This document shows, piece by piece, positions 1-12,005 of a stretch of DNA of 64,000 bases. The stretch lies in contig NZ_CP054058.1 of NCBI RefSeq assembly GCF_003935895.2, positions 3,825,177 through 3,889,176 on the forward strand, in the 5' to 3' direction. The translations under genes were made by a program, and so were the position numbers. Numbering within the stretch: position 1 is the first letter of the stretch; the number at the start of each line of letters is the position of its first letter. A model generated the notes under the pieces. The model was not told where the DNA came from and did no database searches. It worked only from the letters and a program-made list of their open reading frames with translations. This DNA comes from Scandinavium goeteborgense. Lineage in GTDB: Bacteria; Pseudomonadota; Gammaproteobacteria; Enterobacterales; Enterobacteriaceae.

Positions 1-287
1 TTCCGCTGTTGGTGGAAAATCAGCTCTGGAAAAAAGCTGACCGGGTGTTGGTGGTCGATGTTTCTGAGGAAACACAGCTCCAGCGCACGATGCAGCGCGA
101 TAATGTGTCAGAGGCACATGCAAGACAGATCTTAGCCGCCCAGGTTACGCGCGAACAGCGCCTCGCCGTGGCGGACGACGTCATTGATAACAACGGCGCA
201 CCAGATGCCATCGCATTGGATGTAGCCCGCCTGCACGACAGCTATCTGAAGCTGGCACGTCAGGCCGATTCACAGGAAAAATCGTAA
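1..287 (+). CDS. coaE: Dephospho-CoA kinase, C-terminal part (partial)
   Basis: This is the 3' end of CoaE, which phosphorylates the 3'-hydroxyl of dephospho-CoA in the last step of coenzyme A synthesis in the cytosol. The gene enters from the left edge; the reading frame is open from base 3. About 94 residues are visible. They carry the segment that follows the P-loop half of the enzyme, including the PLLVEN stretch, RVLVVDV and the conserved DDVIDNNG near the C-terminus. The stop codon overlaps the zapD start (TAATG), so the two are translationally linked, as in E. coli. The ATP-binding loop lies outside the window. Confidence 0.95.
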   Translation, partial: PLLVENQLWKKADRVLVVDVSEETQLQRTMQRDNVSEAHARQILAAQVTREQRLAVADDVIDNNGAPDAIALDVARLHDSYLKLARQADSQEKS

Positions 288-1030
288 TGCACACCCACGT
301 CCTCTTTGAACATCCCCTGAATGAGAAAATGCGCACCTGGCTTCGCATTGAGTTCCTGGTTCAGCAACTGAATTGCAACCTGCCTGTACGCGATCACGCC
401 AGCGCATTGCATTTTTTTAGAAATATTGGGGACTTACTGGATGTGTTCGAACGCGGTGAAGTTCGTACAGATTTACTGAAAGAGCTGGAGCGCCAGCAGC
501 GTAAACTGAAACAGTGGGATGAAGTCCCGGGCGTCGACAAAAGCCGTATTGAATCTCTGCGCCAACAGCTGAAAAACAGCAGCAGCATTCTTATGACTGC
601 ACCGCGCGTAGGTCAGCTGTTGCGCGAAGACAAACTGATTGCTCTGGTCCGCCAGCGTCTGAGCATTCCAGGTGGCTGCTGTAGTTTTGATTTACCCACG
701 CTGCACATCTGGCTGCATGCCCCACAGTCGAAGCGCGACGCGCAAGTAACACATTGGCTGGAAAGCCTCGAGCCAATGAATCAGGCCCTGACGCTTATCG
801 TCGATCTGATCCGTAATTCCGCGGCATTCCGTAAGCAAACCAGCTTGAATGGTTTCTTCCAGGATAATGGCGAAGATGCTGACCTTCTGCGTCTTCAACT
901 GGTGCTTGACGATCAGCTGTACCCGCAAATCTCCGGCCACAAGAGCCGTTTTGCCATCCGCTTCCTGCCTCTGGACAGCGAAAATGGCACTGTTCCAGAG
1001 CGTCTGGATTTCGAACTGGCTTGTTGTTAA
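287..1030 (+). CDS. zapD: Cell division protein ZapD
   Basis: ZapD (formerly YacF) binds the C-terminal tail of FtsZ and cross-links FtsZ protofilaments at midcell. The product is 247 residues, the usual length. Its N-terminal part ([19 protein letters not shown]) and the largely helical N-terminal half followed by a beta-rich C-terminal part fit the family. It starts in the TAATG overlap with coaE and is followed after 9 bases by yacG, so coaE-zapD-yacG read as one operon, the same arrangement as in E. coli. Its target FtsZ is encoded about 5 kb away on the other strand. Confidence 0.97.
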   Translation: MHTHVLFEHPLNEKMRTWLRIEFLVQQLNCNLPVRDHASALHFFRNIGDLLDVFERGEVRTDLLKELERQQRKLKQWDEVPGVDKSRIESLRQQLKNSSSILMTAPRVGQLLREDKLIALVRQRLSIPGGCCSFDLPTLHIWLHAPQSKRDAQVTHWLESLEPMNQALTLIVDLIRNSAAFRKQTSLNGFFQDNGEDADLLRLQLVLDDQLYPQISGHKSRFAIRFLPLDSENGTVPERLDFELACC

Positions 1031-1039
1031 GGAATCATC

Positions 1040-1234
1040 ATGAGTGAAGTGATCAACGTAAACTGCCCCACCTGTGGCAAGAGCATCATCTGGGGCGAAC
1101 AGAGTCCGTTCCGCCCCTTCTGCTGCAAACGCTGCCAGCTGATTGATTTAGGTGAGTGGGCCGCCGAAGAGAAGCGGATCCCAAGCAGCGGCGATCTGTC
1201 TGATAGCGATGACTGGAGCGAAGAGCAGATTTAA
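1040..1234 (+). CDS. yacG: DNA gyrase inhibitor YacG (zinc-binding)
   Basis: YacG is a small zinc protein that binds GyrB and inhibits DNA gyrase. The 64-residue product has the four zinc cysteines of the family: C9 and C12 in CPTC, then C28 and C32 in CCKRC, followed by the conserved LIDLGEWA segment and an acidic tail. The start is preceded by an AAGGAATC ribosome site 9 bases after the zapD stop. The stop codon overlaps the end of the convergent mutT gene by four bases. Confidence 0.96.
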   Translation: MSEVINVNCPTCGKSIIWGEQSPFRPFCCKRCQLIDLGEWAAEEKRIPSSGDLSDSDDWSEEQI

Positions 1235-1623
1235 GCCTGCGCGACCAGTTTGGCAATAACCGGTTCGTTGGCAGGCGGAAACTCTTCTGCCAACAGATCC
1301 TTCTGTGCGACCCAGCGTCCCGGTTGACCCTCTTTCCCCCACGGCTCGCCCTGCCAGCTATCTACCAGCCAAAACCACAGCGTGATATGTCGGTCCGAAA
1401 ATTCAAACTCCAGCTTATCGAACAGCATGGCAGATTCCGGCAAAATCCCCACTTCTTCGAATAACTCTCGCGCCAGCGCCAACTCCGGGCTTTCACCTTC
1501 TTCAATCTTTCCGCCCGGGAACTCCCACATGTTCGCCATATGCGCATCGGGGGCACGCTGGGTGATAAAGATTTCGCCCGCGGCGTTGCGCAGGATCCCG
1601 GTTGAAATTTGCAGTTTTTTCAT
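1231..1623 (-). CDS. mutT: 8-oxo-dGTP diphosphatase MutT
   Basis: MutT hydrolyses 8-oxo-dGTP to the monophosphate and so prevents A:T to C:G transversions. The 130-residue product carries a complete Nudix box at residues 38-59 (GGKIEEGE, then RELFEEVG) with the metal-binding glutamates E53, E56 and E57. An upstream in-frame ATG at 1632 would add three residues, but only two bases separate it from a possible GGA ribosome site. The ATG at 1623 matches the E. coli start MKKLQI and has better spacing. It lies directly downstream of secA on the same strand, behind the secA terminator, and its 3' end overlaps yacG. Confidence 0.95.
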   Translation of the reverse strand: MKKLQISTGILRNAAGEIFITQRAPDAHMANMWEFPGGKIEEGESPELALARELFEEVGILPESAMLFDKLEFEFSDRHITLWFWLVDSWQGEPWGKEGQPGRWVAQKDLLAEEFPPANEPVIAKLVAQA

Positions 1624-1637
1624 TGTCTTCATTCCAT

Positions 1638-1663
1638 AAAAAAGGCGCTGTCACCAGCGCCTT
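1638..1663 (-). terminator. Rho-independent terminator after secA
   Basis: Read on the minus strand, an 8-bp stem (AAGGCGCT with AGCGCCTT, positions 1656-1663 and 1642-1649) with a 6-base loop is followed by a run of T residues. It lies 30 bases past the secA stop and just ahead of the mutT start, so it should limit readthrough from secA into mutT. Confidence 0.88.
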
Positions 1664-1693
1664 CGTTTCGCAGATCTGAGTGTTTAGCAGAGC

Positions 1694-4396
1694 TTAGTTG
1701 ATACGACCATGGCACTGCTTATATTTTTTACCTGAACCACACGGACACGGATCGTTGCGACCGACTTTGCGCTCGCCGGTTTGGGCTGCCAGCTCTTCGG
1801 AAGCAGCGGTGTTGTCATCCGCATGGCTAAGCTGCTGCATCTGTGCCAGACGCTCAGCTTCTTCACGACGCTGTTCTTCCATCGCTTCAACTTCTTCCGG
1901 CATACGCACCTGCACTTTGCACAGGGTGCTGATCACTTCGTATTTCAGTGATTCAAGCATGGCCGCGAACATGGAGAACGATTCACGCTTGTACTCCTGC
2001 TTAGGATCTTTCTGCGCATAGCCGCGCAGATGGATGCCCTGACGCAGGTAATCCATCGCTGCCAGGTGCTCTTTCCACAGGGAGTCGAGCGTCTGCAGCA
2101 TCACGCCTTTTTCGAAGTGGCGCATCATTTCGGTGCCAACCACTTCTTCTTTGCGCTGATAGACTTCGATGCCATTCTGCAGAATGCGCTCACGCAGTGT
2201 TTCTTCGTGCAGATCCGGCTCTTTATCCAGCCACTCTTTGATTGGCATGTCGAGGTCGAAATCGTTTTTCAGGCGTTCCTGCAGGCCTTCGACATCCCAC
2301 ATTTCTTCCAGAGACTGTGGCGGAATGTGCGCATCGATGGTGGTTTTGAACACGTCTTCACGGATGCTGGCGATGGTTTCGCTCACATCAGACACGTCCA
2401 GCAGTTCGTTACGCTGGGAGTAGATCGCGCGACGCTGATCGTTTGCCACATCATCATATTCCAGCAGCTGCTTACGAATATCGAAGTTACGGCTTTCTAC
2501 CTTACGCTGTGCGTTGGCAATCGCTTTGGTCACCCACGGGTGCTCAATCGCTTCGCCAGGCTTCATACCCAGTTTACGCATCATGCCGGAAACGCGATCG
2601 GACGCGAAAATACGCATCAGGGCATCTTCCATCGACAGGTAGAAGCGGGAAGAACCGGCATCACCCTGACGACCTGCACGGCCACGCAGCTGGTTATCGA
2701 TACGGCGAGATTCGTGACGCTCAGTACCAATGATATGCAGACCGCCGGAGGCCAGAACGGCATCATGACGCACCTGCCAGTCCGCTTTGATCTGGGCGAT
2801 GGTCTCAGGCGTTGGCTCTTCAAGAGAGGCAACTTCTTCCTGCCAGCTACCACCCAATACGATATCCGTACCACGGCCCGCCATGTTGGTGGCGATGGTC
2901 ACCGACGCCGGGTAACCCGCCTGAGCAACAATACCTGCTTCGTTGGCGTGGAATTTTGCGTTCAGAACGTTGTGCTTGATACCCGCTTTGGTCAGCTCGT
3001 TTGAAACCACTTCGGATTTCTCGATGGAGATGGTCCCCACCAGTACCGGCTGGCCGTTAGCGGTACGCTCTTTAATGTCTTCGATAATCGCGCCGATTTT
3101 GTCGAGCTCGGTCATGTAGACCAGGTCCGGCATATCTTTACGGATCATTGGACGGTTGGTTGGCACCACGATGGTGTCGAGTTTATAGATGGAGCTGAAC
3201 TCGAACGCTTCGGTATCCGCAGTACCCGTCATACCCGCCAGTTTTTCATACAGACGGAAGTAGTTCTGGAAAGTGATGGAAGCCAGCGTCTGGTTTTCGT
3301 TCTGAATGTCCACGCCTTCTTTGGCTTCAACCGCCTGATGCAGACCGTCAGACCAGCGACGCCCCTGCATGGTACGTCCGGTGTGTTCATCGACGATGAT
3401 CACTTCGCCATCTTTTACGATGTAGTCAACGTCACGGGTGAACAGCACGTGGGCACGCAGCGCAGCGGTCACGTGGTGCATCAGCATGATGTTGGTCGGC
3501 GAGTACAGGGACTCACCTTCTTCCATGATGCCTTCGCGAACCAGCAGCTCTTCGACCAGCACCAGACCACGTTCGGTGATGTTTACCTGACGCGATTTCT
3601 CATCCACAGAGAAGTGGCCTTCACCCTGGAAGGTATCGGAGTCTTCTTTTTCCTGACGAATCAGATACGGGATAATTTTGTTTACCTGCTTGTACATCTC
3701 GGAGCTGTCTTCAGCCGGACCGGAGATGATAAGCGGGGTACGCGCTTCATCGATGAGGATTGAATCCACTTCATCGACCAATGCGTAGTGCAGTTTACGC
3801 TGAACGCGTTCTTCAGGGCTGAACGCCATGTTATCGCGCAGGTAGTCGAATCCGTATTCGTTGTTGGTACCGTAGGTGATGTCGGCGGCGTATGCTTCAC
3901 GCTTCGCCGGAGCTGGCATACCGGACATGTTTACCGCAACGCTCATCCCCAGGAACTCGAACAGCGGACGGTTGTTTTCGGCATCACGCTGTGCCAGATA
4001 GTCGTTGACGGTGACCACGTGAACGCCTTTACCTGACAGGGCGTTGACGTACGCTGGCAGCGTTGCGGTCAGGGTTTTACCTTCACCGGTACGCATTTCC
4101 GCGATGCAGCGGTCATTCAGAACCATACCGCCGAGCAGCTGTACGTCGAAGTGACGCATGCCGAAGACACGTTTACTGGCTTCACGGACGACCGCGAAAG
4201 CTTCCGGGATCAGGCTCTCTACGGTTGCGCCTTTTTCCAGGCGCTCACGGAATTCGTTGGTTTTCGCTTTGAGCTCGTCATCAGAGAGCTTTTCCAGCGC
4301 ATGTTCCATGGCATTGATTTGTACTACAGTTTTGCGCATACGACGCAGTGTACGATCGTTACGGCTACCGAAAACTTTGGTCAATAAATTAAGCAT
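1694..4396 (-). CDS. secA: Preprotein translocase ATPase SecA
   Basis: SecA is the cytosolic and membrane-bound motor that drives preproteins through SecYEG. The product has 900 residues (901 in E. coli). Walker A GEGKT is at 104-108, and the DEAD-like [11 protein letters not shown] lies near residue 210. The helicase segments [10 protein letters not shown] and GRAGRQGD follow, and the C-terminus ends in the zinc-binding [13 protein letters not shown] used for SecB and phospholipid contact. An open frame extends 14 codons further upstream, but [10 protein letters not shown] matches the family start. It lies 62 bases after secM, with a hairpin over its ribosome site, so secM translation arrest is expected to control it. 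Confidence 0.98.
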   Translation of the reverse strand: MLNLLTKVFGSRNDRTLRRMRKTVVQINAMEHALEKLSDDELKAKTNEFRERLEKGATVESLIPEAFAVVREASKRVFGMRHFDVQLLGGMVLNDRCIAEMRTGEGKTLTATLPAYVNALSGKGVHVVTVNDYLAQRDAENNRPLFEFLGMSVAVNMSGMPAPAKREAYAADITYGTNNEYGFDYLRDNMAFSPEERVQRKLHYALVDEVDSILIDEARTPLIISGPAEDSSEMYKQVNKIIPYLIRQEKEDSDTFQGEGHFSVDEKSRQVNITERGLVLVEELLVREGIMEEGESLYSPTNIMLMHHVTAALRAHVLFTRDVDYIVKDGEVIIVDEHTGRTMQGRRWSDGLHQAVEAKEGVDIQNENQTLASITFQNYFRLYEKLAGMTGTADTEAFEFSSIYKLDTIVVPTNRPMIRKDMPDLVYMTELDKIGAIIEDIKERTANGQPVLVGTISIEKSEVVSNELTKAGIKHNVLNAKFHANEAGIVAQAGYPASVTIATNMAGRGTDIVLGGSWQEEVASLEEPTPETIAQIKADWQVRHDAVLASGGLHIIGTERHESRRIDNQLRGRAGRQGDAGSSRFYLSMEDALMRIFASDRVSGMMRKLGMKPGEAIEHPWVTKAIANAQRKVESRNFDIRKQLLEYDDVANDQRRAIYSQRNELLDVSDVSETIASIREDVFKTTIDAHIPPQSLEEMWDVEGLQERLKNDFDLDMPIKEWLDKEPDLHEETLRERILQNGIEVYQRKEEVVGTEMMRHFEKGVMLQTLDSLWKEHLAAMDYLRQGIHLRGYAQKDPKQEYKRESFSMFAAMLESLKYEVISTLCKVQVRMPEEVEAMEEQRREEAERLAQMQQLSHADDNTAASEELAAQTGERKVGRNDPCPCGSGKKYKQCHGRIN

Positions 4397-4399
4397 AAT

Positions 4400-4433
4400 T
4401 AAAATCTCAATCGCCCCGCCATGCGGAGTTTTA
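4400..4433 (-). promoter_or_regulatory. secM-secA intergenic hairpin covering the secA ribosome site
   Basis: On the minus strand TAAAACT (4427-4433) can pair with AG-A-TTTTA (4400-4407, one bulged A), capped by a CCGC/GCGG stem around ATG. The right arm contains the TGAG ribosome-binding bases of secA. This is the arrangement expected if a ribosome stalled at the end of secM must open the hairpin to expose the secA start, as known in E. coli. The pairing was drawn by eye and not folded computationally. Confidence 0.5.
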
Positions 4434-4458
4434 GTCATTAGATGAAGTTTATTTTTTT

Positions 4459-4962
4459 TCAGCTAAGGCGTTGAGGTCCGGCGCGGATGCCGTGTACCTG
4501 GCTTACCCAGGCGCTGACAGAAAAGGCGTGATGTGAAATGGAGTCACGGCTGTATGCCACCGAACGTACGATAACCGGCTGCTGGCTTTCGCGCATCAGC
4601 AGTGCGCTGAGCGTATCCAGCAGGGCCAGGTGATGTACTTCAAGGGGAGCAGAAGCTTCTGCGACCGGCAGCGCCTGTGGCGCCATCGCGAAGGAAAGAT
4701 GACGAATGACCGTGCGGATGGCGTGCTGATGCCAGTAATCGACGGTAAACGTTGGTCGACGGTTGCCTTCCAGTAAAGCCAGATGAGTGAAACTGACTTT
4801 TGTGGTCGCCGTGTGGCTACTGGCGGTTTTGGTCGGTGGCGTGGATTCTGCGGCGTTGGCAATCGCAGGCAAGCCGAAACCTGCCGCGACCATCCCCAAC
4901 AGGAGATGCGGCCAGAAGTATCGTCTGCCAAACTGTCGCCAGCGCGTCAGTATTCCGTTCAC
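4459..4962 (-). CDS. secM: SecA translation regulator SecM (secretion monitor)
   Basis: SecM is a secreted sensor whose nascent chain stalls the ribosome when export is slow, raising secA translation. The start is GTG, as in E. coli. The 167-residue product has a long signal peptide (hydrophobic core [16 protein letters not shown], cleavage expected after ANA near residue 37). The C-terminal arrest segment has F147, W152 and then GIRAGP at 158-163. The E. coli consensus has Ile after the Trp; here it is Val153. The central domain keeps SVDYWHQH-like and RHLSFAMAP stretches. It lies upstream of secA on the same strand. Confidence 0.93.
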   Translation of the reverse strand: MNGILTRWRQFGRRYFWPHLLLGMVAAGFGLPAIANAAESTPPTKTASSHTATTKVSFTHLALLEGNRRPTFTVDYWHQHAIRTVIRHLSFAMAPQALPVAEASAPLEVHHLALLDTLSALLMRESQQPVIVRSVAYSRDSISHHAFSVSAWVSQVHGIRAGPQRLS

Positions 4963-5155
4963 TTACCTTTTCACCTTGATTGCCAGGCAACCCTTCAAAA
5001 TTTTTAAGCGTTCAGATAGTACCATTAATGGCTCACGCCAGCAGCACGAATGACGGCAATCCGCGCGAAAATGTGCTCAGGAAAGCAGCGATCGCACACG
5101 TCAGGCAAGTGAGAAACAGGAAGAATTGAAGAATGAAGGATTTTAGGAGGGGGCT

Positions 5156-5209
5156 AAAAAGAAAAAACGACTGGCTCCCTGGACGGAGAGAGTACCAGGT
5201 TACCAGTCG
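5156..5209 (-). terminator. Rho-independent terminator after lpxC
   Basis: On the minus strand CGACTGG (5203-5209) pairs with CCAGTCG (5168-5174), with an inner CCTGG/CCAGG stem, and is followed by a T-rich tract (six T, one C, five T). It lies 22 bases past the lpxC stop and should end the division-cluster transcript before secM. The remaining bases up to secM (about 190) hold no gene that I can recognise and probably carry the secM promoter. Confidence 0.85.
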
Positions 5210-5231
5210 AATTTACAGTTTGGTGTCAGGC

Positions 5232-6170
<939 letters not shown>

Positions 6171-6187
6171 TTATCCAACCGAAGTGT

Positions 6188-6217
6188 ACTATACATTCGG
6201 CAGGCCAGTTTAGCACA
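6188..6217 (-). promoter_or_regulatory. Candidate lpxC promoter
   Basis: In the 100-base ftsZ-lpxC gap, minus-strand TATAGT (6188-6193) is a good -10 match, with TGTGCT 18 bases upstream as a weak -35 box. lpxC is known to have its own promoter in E. coli. This is a motif match only. Confidence 0.4.
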
Positions 6218-6249
6218 AAGAGCGCAGATGCCCAAATTCCAGCTAATTC

Positions 6250-7404
6250 TTAATCAGCTTGCTTGCGCAGGAATGCTGGGATATCCAAATAATCCGGTTC
6301 TTTGGTGGTCTGCGGCGTATTGTCGTTAACCACTTTAGCTGCCGGTTTCTGCTCCTGCGTCAGCGGCGACATGCCGTGCTGCTGGTAGCGATCCATTACT
6401 GGCTGTTGCTGCTGCTGTTTGTTGGTTACCAGGGTAATTTCAGGACGCTTGTCCATACCGATACCGGTAGCAACTACGGTCACACGCAGTTCGTCGTTCA
6501 TATCCGGGTCCAGAGAAGTACCGATAACCACGGTCGCGTTATCCGATGCAAACGCACGGATGGTGTTACCCACGGTTTCGAACTCATCCAGACGCAGGTC
6601 GAAGCCAGCGGTGATGTTAACCAGCACGCCACGCGCACCAGACAGGTCGATATCTTCCAGCAGTGGAGAAGAGATAGCCATTTCAGCCGCTTCTTCCGCA
6701 CGGTCTTCACCGCTTGCCAGGCCAGAGCCCATCATTGCGTAGCCCATTTCGGACATGACAGTGCGCACGTCGGCAAAGTCGACGTTCATCAGACCCGGAC
6801 GGGTAATCAGCTCGGCGATACCCTGAACAGCGCCTTTCAGCACGTCGTTCGCTGCACCAAATGCGTCCAGCAGGGAAATGCCACGACCCAGCACTTTCAG
6901 CAGTTTGTCGTTAGGAATGGTAATCAGAGAGTCCACATGCTTGGACAACTCGGCGATACCCTGCTCCGCAAACGCCATACGTTTTTTGCCTTCAAAATTG
7001 AATGGCTTAGTCACGACAGCAACGGTCAGAATACCTAAATCTTTGGCAACTTCAGCAACAACAGGTGCAGCACCCGTACCGGTACCGCCGCCCATGCCAG
7101 CCGCGATAAACACCATGTCAGCGCCATCAAGGGCTGCACGCAGTGCTTCACGGTCTTCGTCTGCCGCATTGCGACCGACTTCCGGGTTTGCGCCAGCACC
7201 CAGACCTTTGGTAATCCCATTACCAATCTGAATCGTCTGGCCGACAGCCGTTTTACGTAACGCCTGAGCGTCAGTGTTCACTGCGAAGAATTCAACACCC
7301 TCAATGCGCTCGCGCACCATGTGTTCGACGGCGTTGCCACCGCCACCACCGACGCCGATGACTTTAATCACCGCGTCGTTGGTCAGTTCCATAGGTTCAA
7401 ACAT
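6250..7404 (-). CDS. ftsZ: Cell division GTPase FtsZ
   Basis: FtsZ is the tubulin-like GTPase that forms the Z ring. The 384-residue product has the tubulin signature GMGGGTGTG at 103-111, the [12 protein letters not shown] nucleotide loop near the N-terminus, and the conserved C-terminal peptide [14 protein letters not shown] that binds FtsA, ZipA, ZapD and MinC. The variable linker before it has a short polyglutamine run. The gene follows ftsA after 62 bases. Confidence 0.99.
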   Translation of the reverse strand: MFEPMELTNDAVIKVIGVGGGGGNAVEHMVRERIEGVEFFAVNTDAQALRKTAVGQTIQIGNGITKGLGAGANPEVGRNAADEDREALRAALDGADMVFIAAGMGGGTGTGAAPVVAEVAKDLGILTVAVVTKPFNFEGKKRMAFAEQGIAELSKHVDSLITIPNDKLLKVLGRGISLLDAFGAANDVLKGAVQGIAELITRPGLMNVDFADVRTVMSEMGYAMMGSGLASGEDRAEEAAEMAISSPLLEDIDLSGARGVLVNITAGFDLRLDEFETVGNTIRAFASDNATVVIGTSLDPDMNDELRVTVVATGIGMDKRPEITLVTNKQQQQQPVMDRYQQHGMSPLTQEQKPAAKVVNDNTPQTTKEPDYLDIPAFLRKQAD

Positions 7405-7466
7405 AGTTTCTCTCCGTTTTGTGCCTGTCGCCTGAGAGCGCTAATTTTCGACGCTCTCTTAAAAAA

Positions 7467-8723
7467 TTAAAACTCTTTTCGCAGCCAGGTATTGATTCGT
7501 TTGATCCACGAACTCACTGCGACACGTTTTTCCACTTCCGCTTCACCACTCAGATGTGACTCTTTTCCGTAGTGCAGCAGGCCCACAGCCGTTGAATAGT
7601 ACGGCTCCTGAGCATAATCCGTCAGTCCGGTGATGTTCAGCGGCGCGCCAATGCGCACCTGCGTATGGAACACGCGCTGAGCGCAGGCCGCCAGGCCTTC
7701 AATTTGCGCCGCGCCACCGGTAAGAACAATCCCTGCGGCCAAGTGGTGTTTGACACCTTGTTGGCGCAGCTGTTCCTGCAATTGCAAAATCTCTTCGTTC
7801 ACCAGGTTGAGCAGCTCGGTATAACGAGGCTCAATAACCTCTGCCAGCGTCTGACGCTGCAGGCTACGCGGTGGACGACCGCCGACGCTTGGGACTTCAA
7901 CGCTTTCATCTTTACCAACGATGGAACCCAGCGCACAGCCATGACGAACTTTAATCGCTTCGGCATCGCTTGGTGGCGTACCGAACGCGTAAGCGATGTC
8001 GCTGGTCACTACATTCCCGGCATACGGGATAACTTTAGTGTGACGCAGCGCACCGCCGGTATACACGGCGATATCCATTGTACCACCGCCAACGTCTACT
8101 ACGCAGACACCCAGCTCACGTTCATCTTCCGTCAATACGGAATAGCTTGATGCCAGCCCGGCGAAAATCAGTTGATCCACTTTCAGACCACAACGTTCCA
8201 CGGCTTTGACAATGTTCTTCGCCATATCGTTGTGACAGGTGATCAAGTGCACTTTTGCCTGCATACGCACGCCGGACAAACCTACCGGGTTTTTGATCCC
8301 TTCCTGGTAGTCGATGGCGTACTCTTGCGGAATCACATGCAGAACACGGTGTTCATCGCGTACGCGTACAGACTTCGCCGTATGCACCACGTTCTCAACG
8401 TCTTCTTGGGTTACTTCTTCTTCAGAAATCGGCACCATCCCGATTTCATTTTGACAGCTAATATGTTTGCCTGAAAGCGCCAGATACACTGAAGAAATCT
8501 GGCAATCAGCCATCAATTCGGCCTGGTCAATGGCGCGCTGTACGCATTTCACCACGGATTCCAGGTCGTTCACACCGCCTTTGTCCATACCACGGGATGG
8601 GCAGCTGCCCACACCAATGATATTCACCATTCCGTCGGGCAGAACTTCCCCTACCAAAGCGGCTACCTTCGCGGTACCAATTTCCAGTCCTACTACCAGT
8701 TTTCTGTCCGTCGCTTTGATCAT
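7467..8723 (-). CDS. ftsA: Cell division protein FtsA
   Basis: FtsA is an actin-like ATPase that anchors FtsZ to the membrane and recruits late division proteins. The chosen start [16 protein letters not shown] gives 418 residues (420 in E. coli) and overlaps the ftsQ stop as ATGA; the frame stays open 21 codons upstream, but that part lies within ftsQ. Actin-family phosphate loops ([26 protein letters not shown]) and the [10 protein letters not shown] motif are visible. The C-terminal [13 protein letters not shown] is the amphipathic membrane-targeting helix. Confidence 0.98.
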   Translation of the reverse strand: MIKATDRKLVVGLEIGTAKVAALVGEVLPDGMVNIIGVGSCPSRGMDKGGVNDLESVVKCVQRAIDQAELMADCQISSVYLALSGKHISCQNEIGMVPISEEEVTQEDVENVVHTAKSVRVRDEHRVLHVIPQEYAIDYQEGIKNPVGLSGVRMQAKVHLITCHNDMAKNIVKAVERCGLKVDQLIFAGLASSYSVLTEDERELGVCVVDVGGGTMDIAVYTGGALRHTKVIPYAGNVVTSDIAYAFGTPPSDAEAIKVRHGCALGSIVGKDESVEVPSVGGRPPRSLQRQTLAEVIEPRYTELLNLVNEEILQLQEQLRQQGVKHHLAAGIVLTGGAAQIEGLAACAQRVFHTQVRIGAPLNITGLTDYAQEPYYSTAVGLLHYGKESHLSGEAEVEKRVAVSSWIKRINTWLRKEF

Positions 8724-9559
8724 TGTTGCTCTGCCTGTGCCTGATTTTGTTGTTGATGTGTATCCTCTACGGGAGCGGGCTGCCACCCTACTGCCGCGCC
8801 TGAGTCATAACGCAAATCAACGTAGCTAATCCGTTTGCCATCGGTTTGCGCCTGCTGCTGAAGAACAGGATAGAGTTCTATAAAGCGCTCAAGCCGTTTC
8901 ATCGTATCGCCGCGCCCCAGGTCCAGTTTGATGTCGTTATTCAACGTCAGCTGCCAGGAGCGGCGTGCGGTCATCGCCGCCACTTTCAACGTAAACTTAT
9001 CTCTCGCCAGCATCTGTCCCATATCGCGATAGCCTTGCAGCACTTCGTTCTCGCTACCTTCCGGGCCATACAACATAGGCAGATTCTGCTTACTGGTGCG
9101 CTCGGCCGGCACGCTAAATGCGTTACCGTCGGTGTCCACCATATGCTGATCATTCCAGCGCGCAATCGGCACATATTCAACCAGATGAATCTTCAATTCG
9201 TCCGGCCACTGCTTACGAACGCTTGCCTGCTTAATCCAGGGCAGGCGTTCGATCTGACTCTGAATGATATTCACGTCCTGAGTCATAAACGTGCCCGGCG
9301 AGCCGAGCGCCAGAATTGCCTGGCGAATATCATCGTTACGCGTGTAGTGACGTTCCCCGGTCACTACCAGCTTGGATAACGGCAGACGCTGCGCATCTTC
9401 CATCCAGTTCAGTACCATCCAGCCGCTCATCAACACGGTGAATAATACCGCGAGCAGGAACATCATCCCTGCAAGACGCGTTCCATTATTTCTGCGTGAA
9501 GAAGCGATATCGTCCTCTTCTTCTTCACGGTTCCGTGTGTTCAGTGCTGCCTGCGACAT
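8720..9559 (-). CDS. ftsQ: Cell division protein FtsQ
   Basis: FtsQ is a bitopic inner-membrane protein that forms the FtsQLB core of the divisome. The 279-residue product has an acidic cytoplasmic tail (REEEEDD), a single membrane segment at about 28-50, a periplasmic POTRA domain starting at about [15 protein letters not shown], and then the FtsQ/DivIB beta domain. A glutamine-rich tail ends the protein and is slightly longer than in E. coli (276 residues in total). The gene starts one base after ddlB and overlaps ftsA. Confidence 0.97.
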   Translation of the reverse strand: MSQAALNTRNREEEEDDIASSRRNNGTRLAGMMFLLAVLFTVLMSGWMVLNWMEDAQRLPLSKLVVTGERHYTRNDDIRQAILALGSPGTFMTQDVNIIQSQIERLPWIKQASVRKQWPDELKIHLVEYVPIARWNDQHMVDTDGNAFSVPAERTSKQNLPMLYGPEGSENEVLQGYRDMGQMLARDKFTLKVAAMTARRSWQLTLNNDIKLDLGRGDTMKRLERFIELYPVLQQQAQTDGKRISYVDLRYDSGAAVGWQPAPVEDTHQQQNQAQAEQQ

Positions 9560-9560
9560 A

Positions 9561-10481
9561 TCAACCCGCCAGGTCCAAAATACGTACCACCAACTGCGAG
9601 AAGCTCATGCCGGCCTGACGTGCCGACATCGGCACCAGACTGTGGCTGGTCATGCCTGGGGAGGTGTTAGCCTCCAACAGATAAAGCTGACCATCGCTGT
9701 CCTGCATTACATCAATGCGTCCCCAACCTGAACACCCGAGAATGTTCCAGGCTTTGAGTACCAGGGCCTGCATTTCTTGCTCACGCGCCGAATCTTCACG
9801 ACCAGGGCAGAAATACTGCGTCTCGTCAGAGAGATACTTCGCCTCATAATCATAGAAGACTCCGGCCGGTTGGATGCGAACCGAAGGTAAAATTTCTTCG
9901 CCGAGTACCGCGACGGTAAATTCCGGCCCGCTTAACCATTTTTCGATGAGAACTTCTTCATCATGCTGAAAAGCCAACGTTAAGGCATCGTGAAGTGCAC
10001 CACTTTCGTCCACTTTCGACATTCCGACGCTGGAACCTTCCCGGCTTGGCTTCACAATCAGCGGTAAACCGAGTGCAGCAATACGCTGTTCTTCGTCCTG
10101 AGACAGGCCCTGCGCGAACTGAGTACGTGTCAACGCGACCCATGGCGCAACCGGAAGTCCTGCGCCCTGCCAGAGCAATTTACTGCGCAGTTTGTCCATC
10201 GAAAGTGCAGAAGCCATCACGCCACTGCCGGTGTAAGGCAGGCCCGTCAGTTCCAGTAAGCCCTGCAACGTGCCATCTTCCCCACCGCGACCGTGAAGTG
10301 CAATAAACGCTTTCTTAAAACCCAGGTTTTTCAGCTGAGTGATATCTGCGTCACGCGGATCGACCGCATGTGCGTCAATACCCGCCTCGCGCAAACCTGC
10401 CAGCACAGCCGCGCCGGAGTTCAGTGAAACCTCCCGCTCCGCGGAGGTCCCCCCGAGGAGGACAGCGATTCTATCAGCCAT
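9561..10481 (-). CDS. ddlB: D-alanine--D-alanine ligase B
   Basis: DdlB is an ATP-grasp ligase that joins two D-alanines for the UDP-MurNAc pentapeptide. It has 306 residues, as in E. coli. The N-terminal [20 protein letters not shown], the LHGRGGEDG motif, the ATP-grasp [11 protein letters not shown] segment and the EANTSPGMT metal-binding end are all intact. Its start overlaps the end of murC by 8 bases. Confidence 0.98.
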   Translation of the reverse strand: MADRIAVLLGGTSAEREVSLNSGAAVLAGLREAGIDAHAVDPRDADITQLKNLGFKKAFIALHGRGGEDGTLQGLLELTGLPYTGSGVMASALSMDKLRSKLLWQGAGLPVAPWVALTRTQFAQGLSQDEEQRIAALGLPLIVKPSREGSSVGMSKVDESGALHDALTLAFQHDEEVLIEKWLSGPEFTVAVLGEEILPSVRIQPAGVFYDYEAKYLSDETQYFCPGREDSAREQEMQALVLKAWNILGCSGWGRIDVMQDSDGQLYLLEANTSPGMTSHSLVPMSARQAGMSFSQLVVRILDLAG

Positions 10482-11949
10482 GGCGCTCTTCCTCCTGTGT
10501 TTGCGGCTTGAGTTTGATTTCAGCTAAGTTACGCGCAATTTTGCCGATATTTCCCGCGCCCTGAATCAAAATCAAATCGTTACCGGTCAGGACCGGCGCC
10601 AGAATTTCAGCGACTTTCGCCGGGTCCGACACCAGAATCGGGTCGACTTTACCGCGACTGCGAATGGTACGGCACAGGGAACGGCTGTCCGCTCCCGGAA
10701 TCGGCGCTTCACCCGCGGCATAGACTTCCAGCATCAGCAACGCATCAACTTCGGTCAGCACGTTGGCAAAATCATCATACAGGTCACGCGTACGCGTGTA
10801 GCGGTGCGGCTGGAACACCATAACCAGATTTTTGTCCGGCCAGCCCGCGCGAGCCGCTTTAATGGTCGCATCCACTTCCGTTGGGTGGTGACCGTAGTCG
10901 TCCACCAGCATAGCGGTACCGCTTTTACCGTTAACGCCTGCCAGCGGATACTCACCCAGGAAGTCGAAACGACGGCCTGTACCCTGGAAGCTTTCCAGTG
11001 CGCGCAGAATAGCGTCGTCTTCGATGCCTTCTTCTGTGGCAACCGCCACCGCTGCCGCCGCGTTCAGGGCGTTGTGACGGCCCGGTGCGTTCAGCGTCAC
11101 GCGCAGTGGCGCGTTATCATGACGAATCAGCGTAAAGTGCCCCTGCGCGCCAATCTGTTTGTAATCTTCAACGCGCACGTCGGCGTCGTCGCTAAAGCCA
11201 TACGTTGTAATCTGACGACCGACGCGGGGCAGAAGCTCGCGGATAACCGGGTCATCAACGCACATCACCGCACGACCATAAAACGGCAGGTTGTGCAGAA
11301 AATTAATAAACGTCTGCTTTAAATTTTCGAAATCGCCCTGGTACGTGTCCATATGGTCGGCTTCGATATTGGTGACAATCGACACCATTGGCTGCAAATG
11401 CAGGAACGATGCATCGCTTTCATCCGCTTCTGCAATCAGGTAACGGCTATGACCCAGGCGCGCATGCACGCCCGCGGCTTTAACCAGACCGCCGTTGACG
11501 AAGGTTGGATCCAGACCGGCTTCGGCGTAGATGCTCGACACCATCGCGGTCGTCGTGGTTTTACCGTGCGTCCCGGCGACGGCAATGCCGTGGCGAAAAC
11601 GCATCAGCTCGGCCAGCATTTCTGCGCGGCGGATGACGGGAATACGCGCTTCATGCGCCGCAACGATCTCCGGGTTATCCGCAGAAATCGCCGTAGAAAC
11701 CACCACCACGCTCGCATCGCGCACGTTTTCAGGGCGGTGATTAAAATAAATCGTGGCACCCAGCGCCGTCAGCTGCTGAGTCACCGGGTTCGGCGCGAGG
11801 TCCGAACCACTGATCTGATACCCTTCGTTAGCCAACACTTCGGCAATACCGCCCATGCCAGCACCACCGATGCCAACAAAGTGAATGTGCCGGACGCGAC
11901 GCATCTCGGGCACAATGGAACGCAGTTTCGCCAGTTGTTGTGTATTCAT
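10474..11949 (-). CDS. murC: UDP-N-acetylmuramate--L-alanine ligase MurC
   Basis: MurC adds L-alanine to UDP-MurNAc, the first Mur ligase step, in the cytosol. It has 491 residues, as in E. coli. The N-terminal Rossmann motif [14 protein letters not shown] binds the UDP sugar, the P-loop [10 protein letters not shown] binds ATP, and the EADESDASF and YGHHPTE segments are family markers. It lies 56 bases after murG and overlaps ddlB. Confidence 0.98.
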   Translation of the reverse strand: MNTQQLAKLRSIVPEMRRVRHIHFVGIGGAGMGGIAEVLANEGYQISGSDLAPNPVTQQLTALGATIYFNHRPENVRDASVVVVSTAISADNPEIVAAHEARIPVIRRAEMLAELMRFRHGIAVAGTHGKTTTTAMVSSIYAEAGLDPTFVNGGLVKAAGVHARLGHSRYLIAEADESDASFLHLQPMVSIVTNIEADHMDTYQGDFENLKQTFINFLHNLPFYGRAVMCVDDPVIRELLPRVGRQITTYGFSDDADVRVEDYKQIGAQGHFTLIRHDNAPLRVTLNAPGRHNALNAAAAVAVATEEGIEDDAILRALESFQGTGRRFDFLGEYPLAGVNGKSGTAMLVDDYGHHPTEVDATIKAARAGWPDKNLVMVFQPHRYTRTRDLYDDFANVLTEVDALLMLEVYAAGEAPIPGADSRSLCRTIRSRGKVDPILVSDPAKVAEILAPVLTGNDLILIQGAGNIGKIARNLAEIKLKPQTQEEERHG

Positions 11950-12005
11950 TCTCTAAACGCCATCGACTACTTAAAATTCGTGCAGCGCAAAAGGCGCTGC
12001 GATGA

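Noticed and set aside
2030-3004. 324-codon open frame on the + strand opposite secA
   Set aside because: It mirrors the secA reading frame, has no ribosome site, and the protein looks like antisense of a GC-rich gene (many His, Phe, Val). secA is certain.
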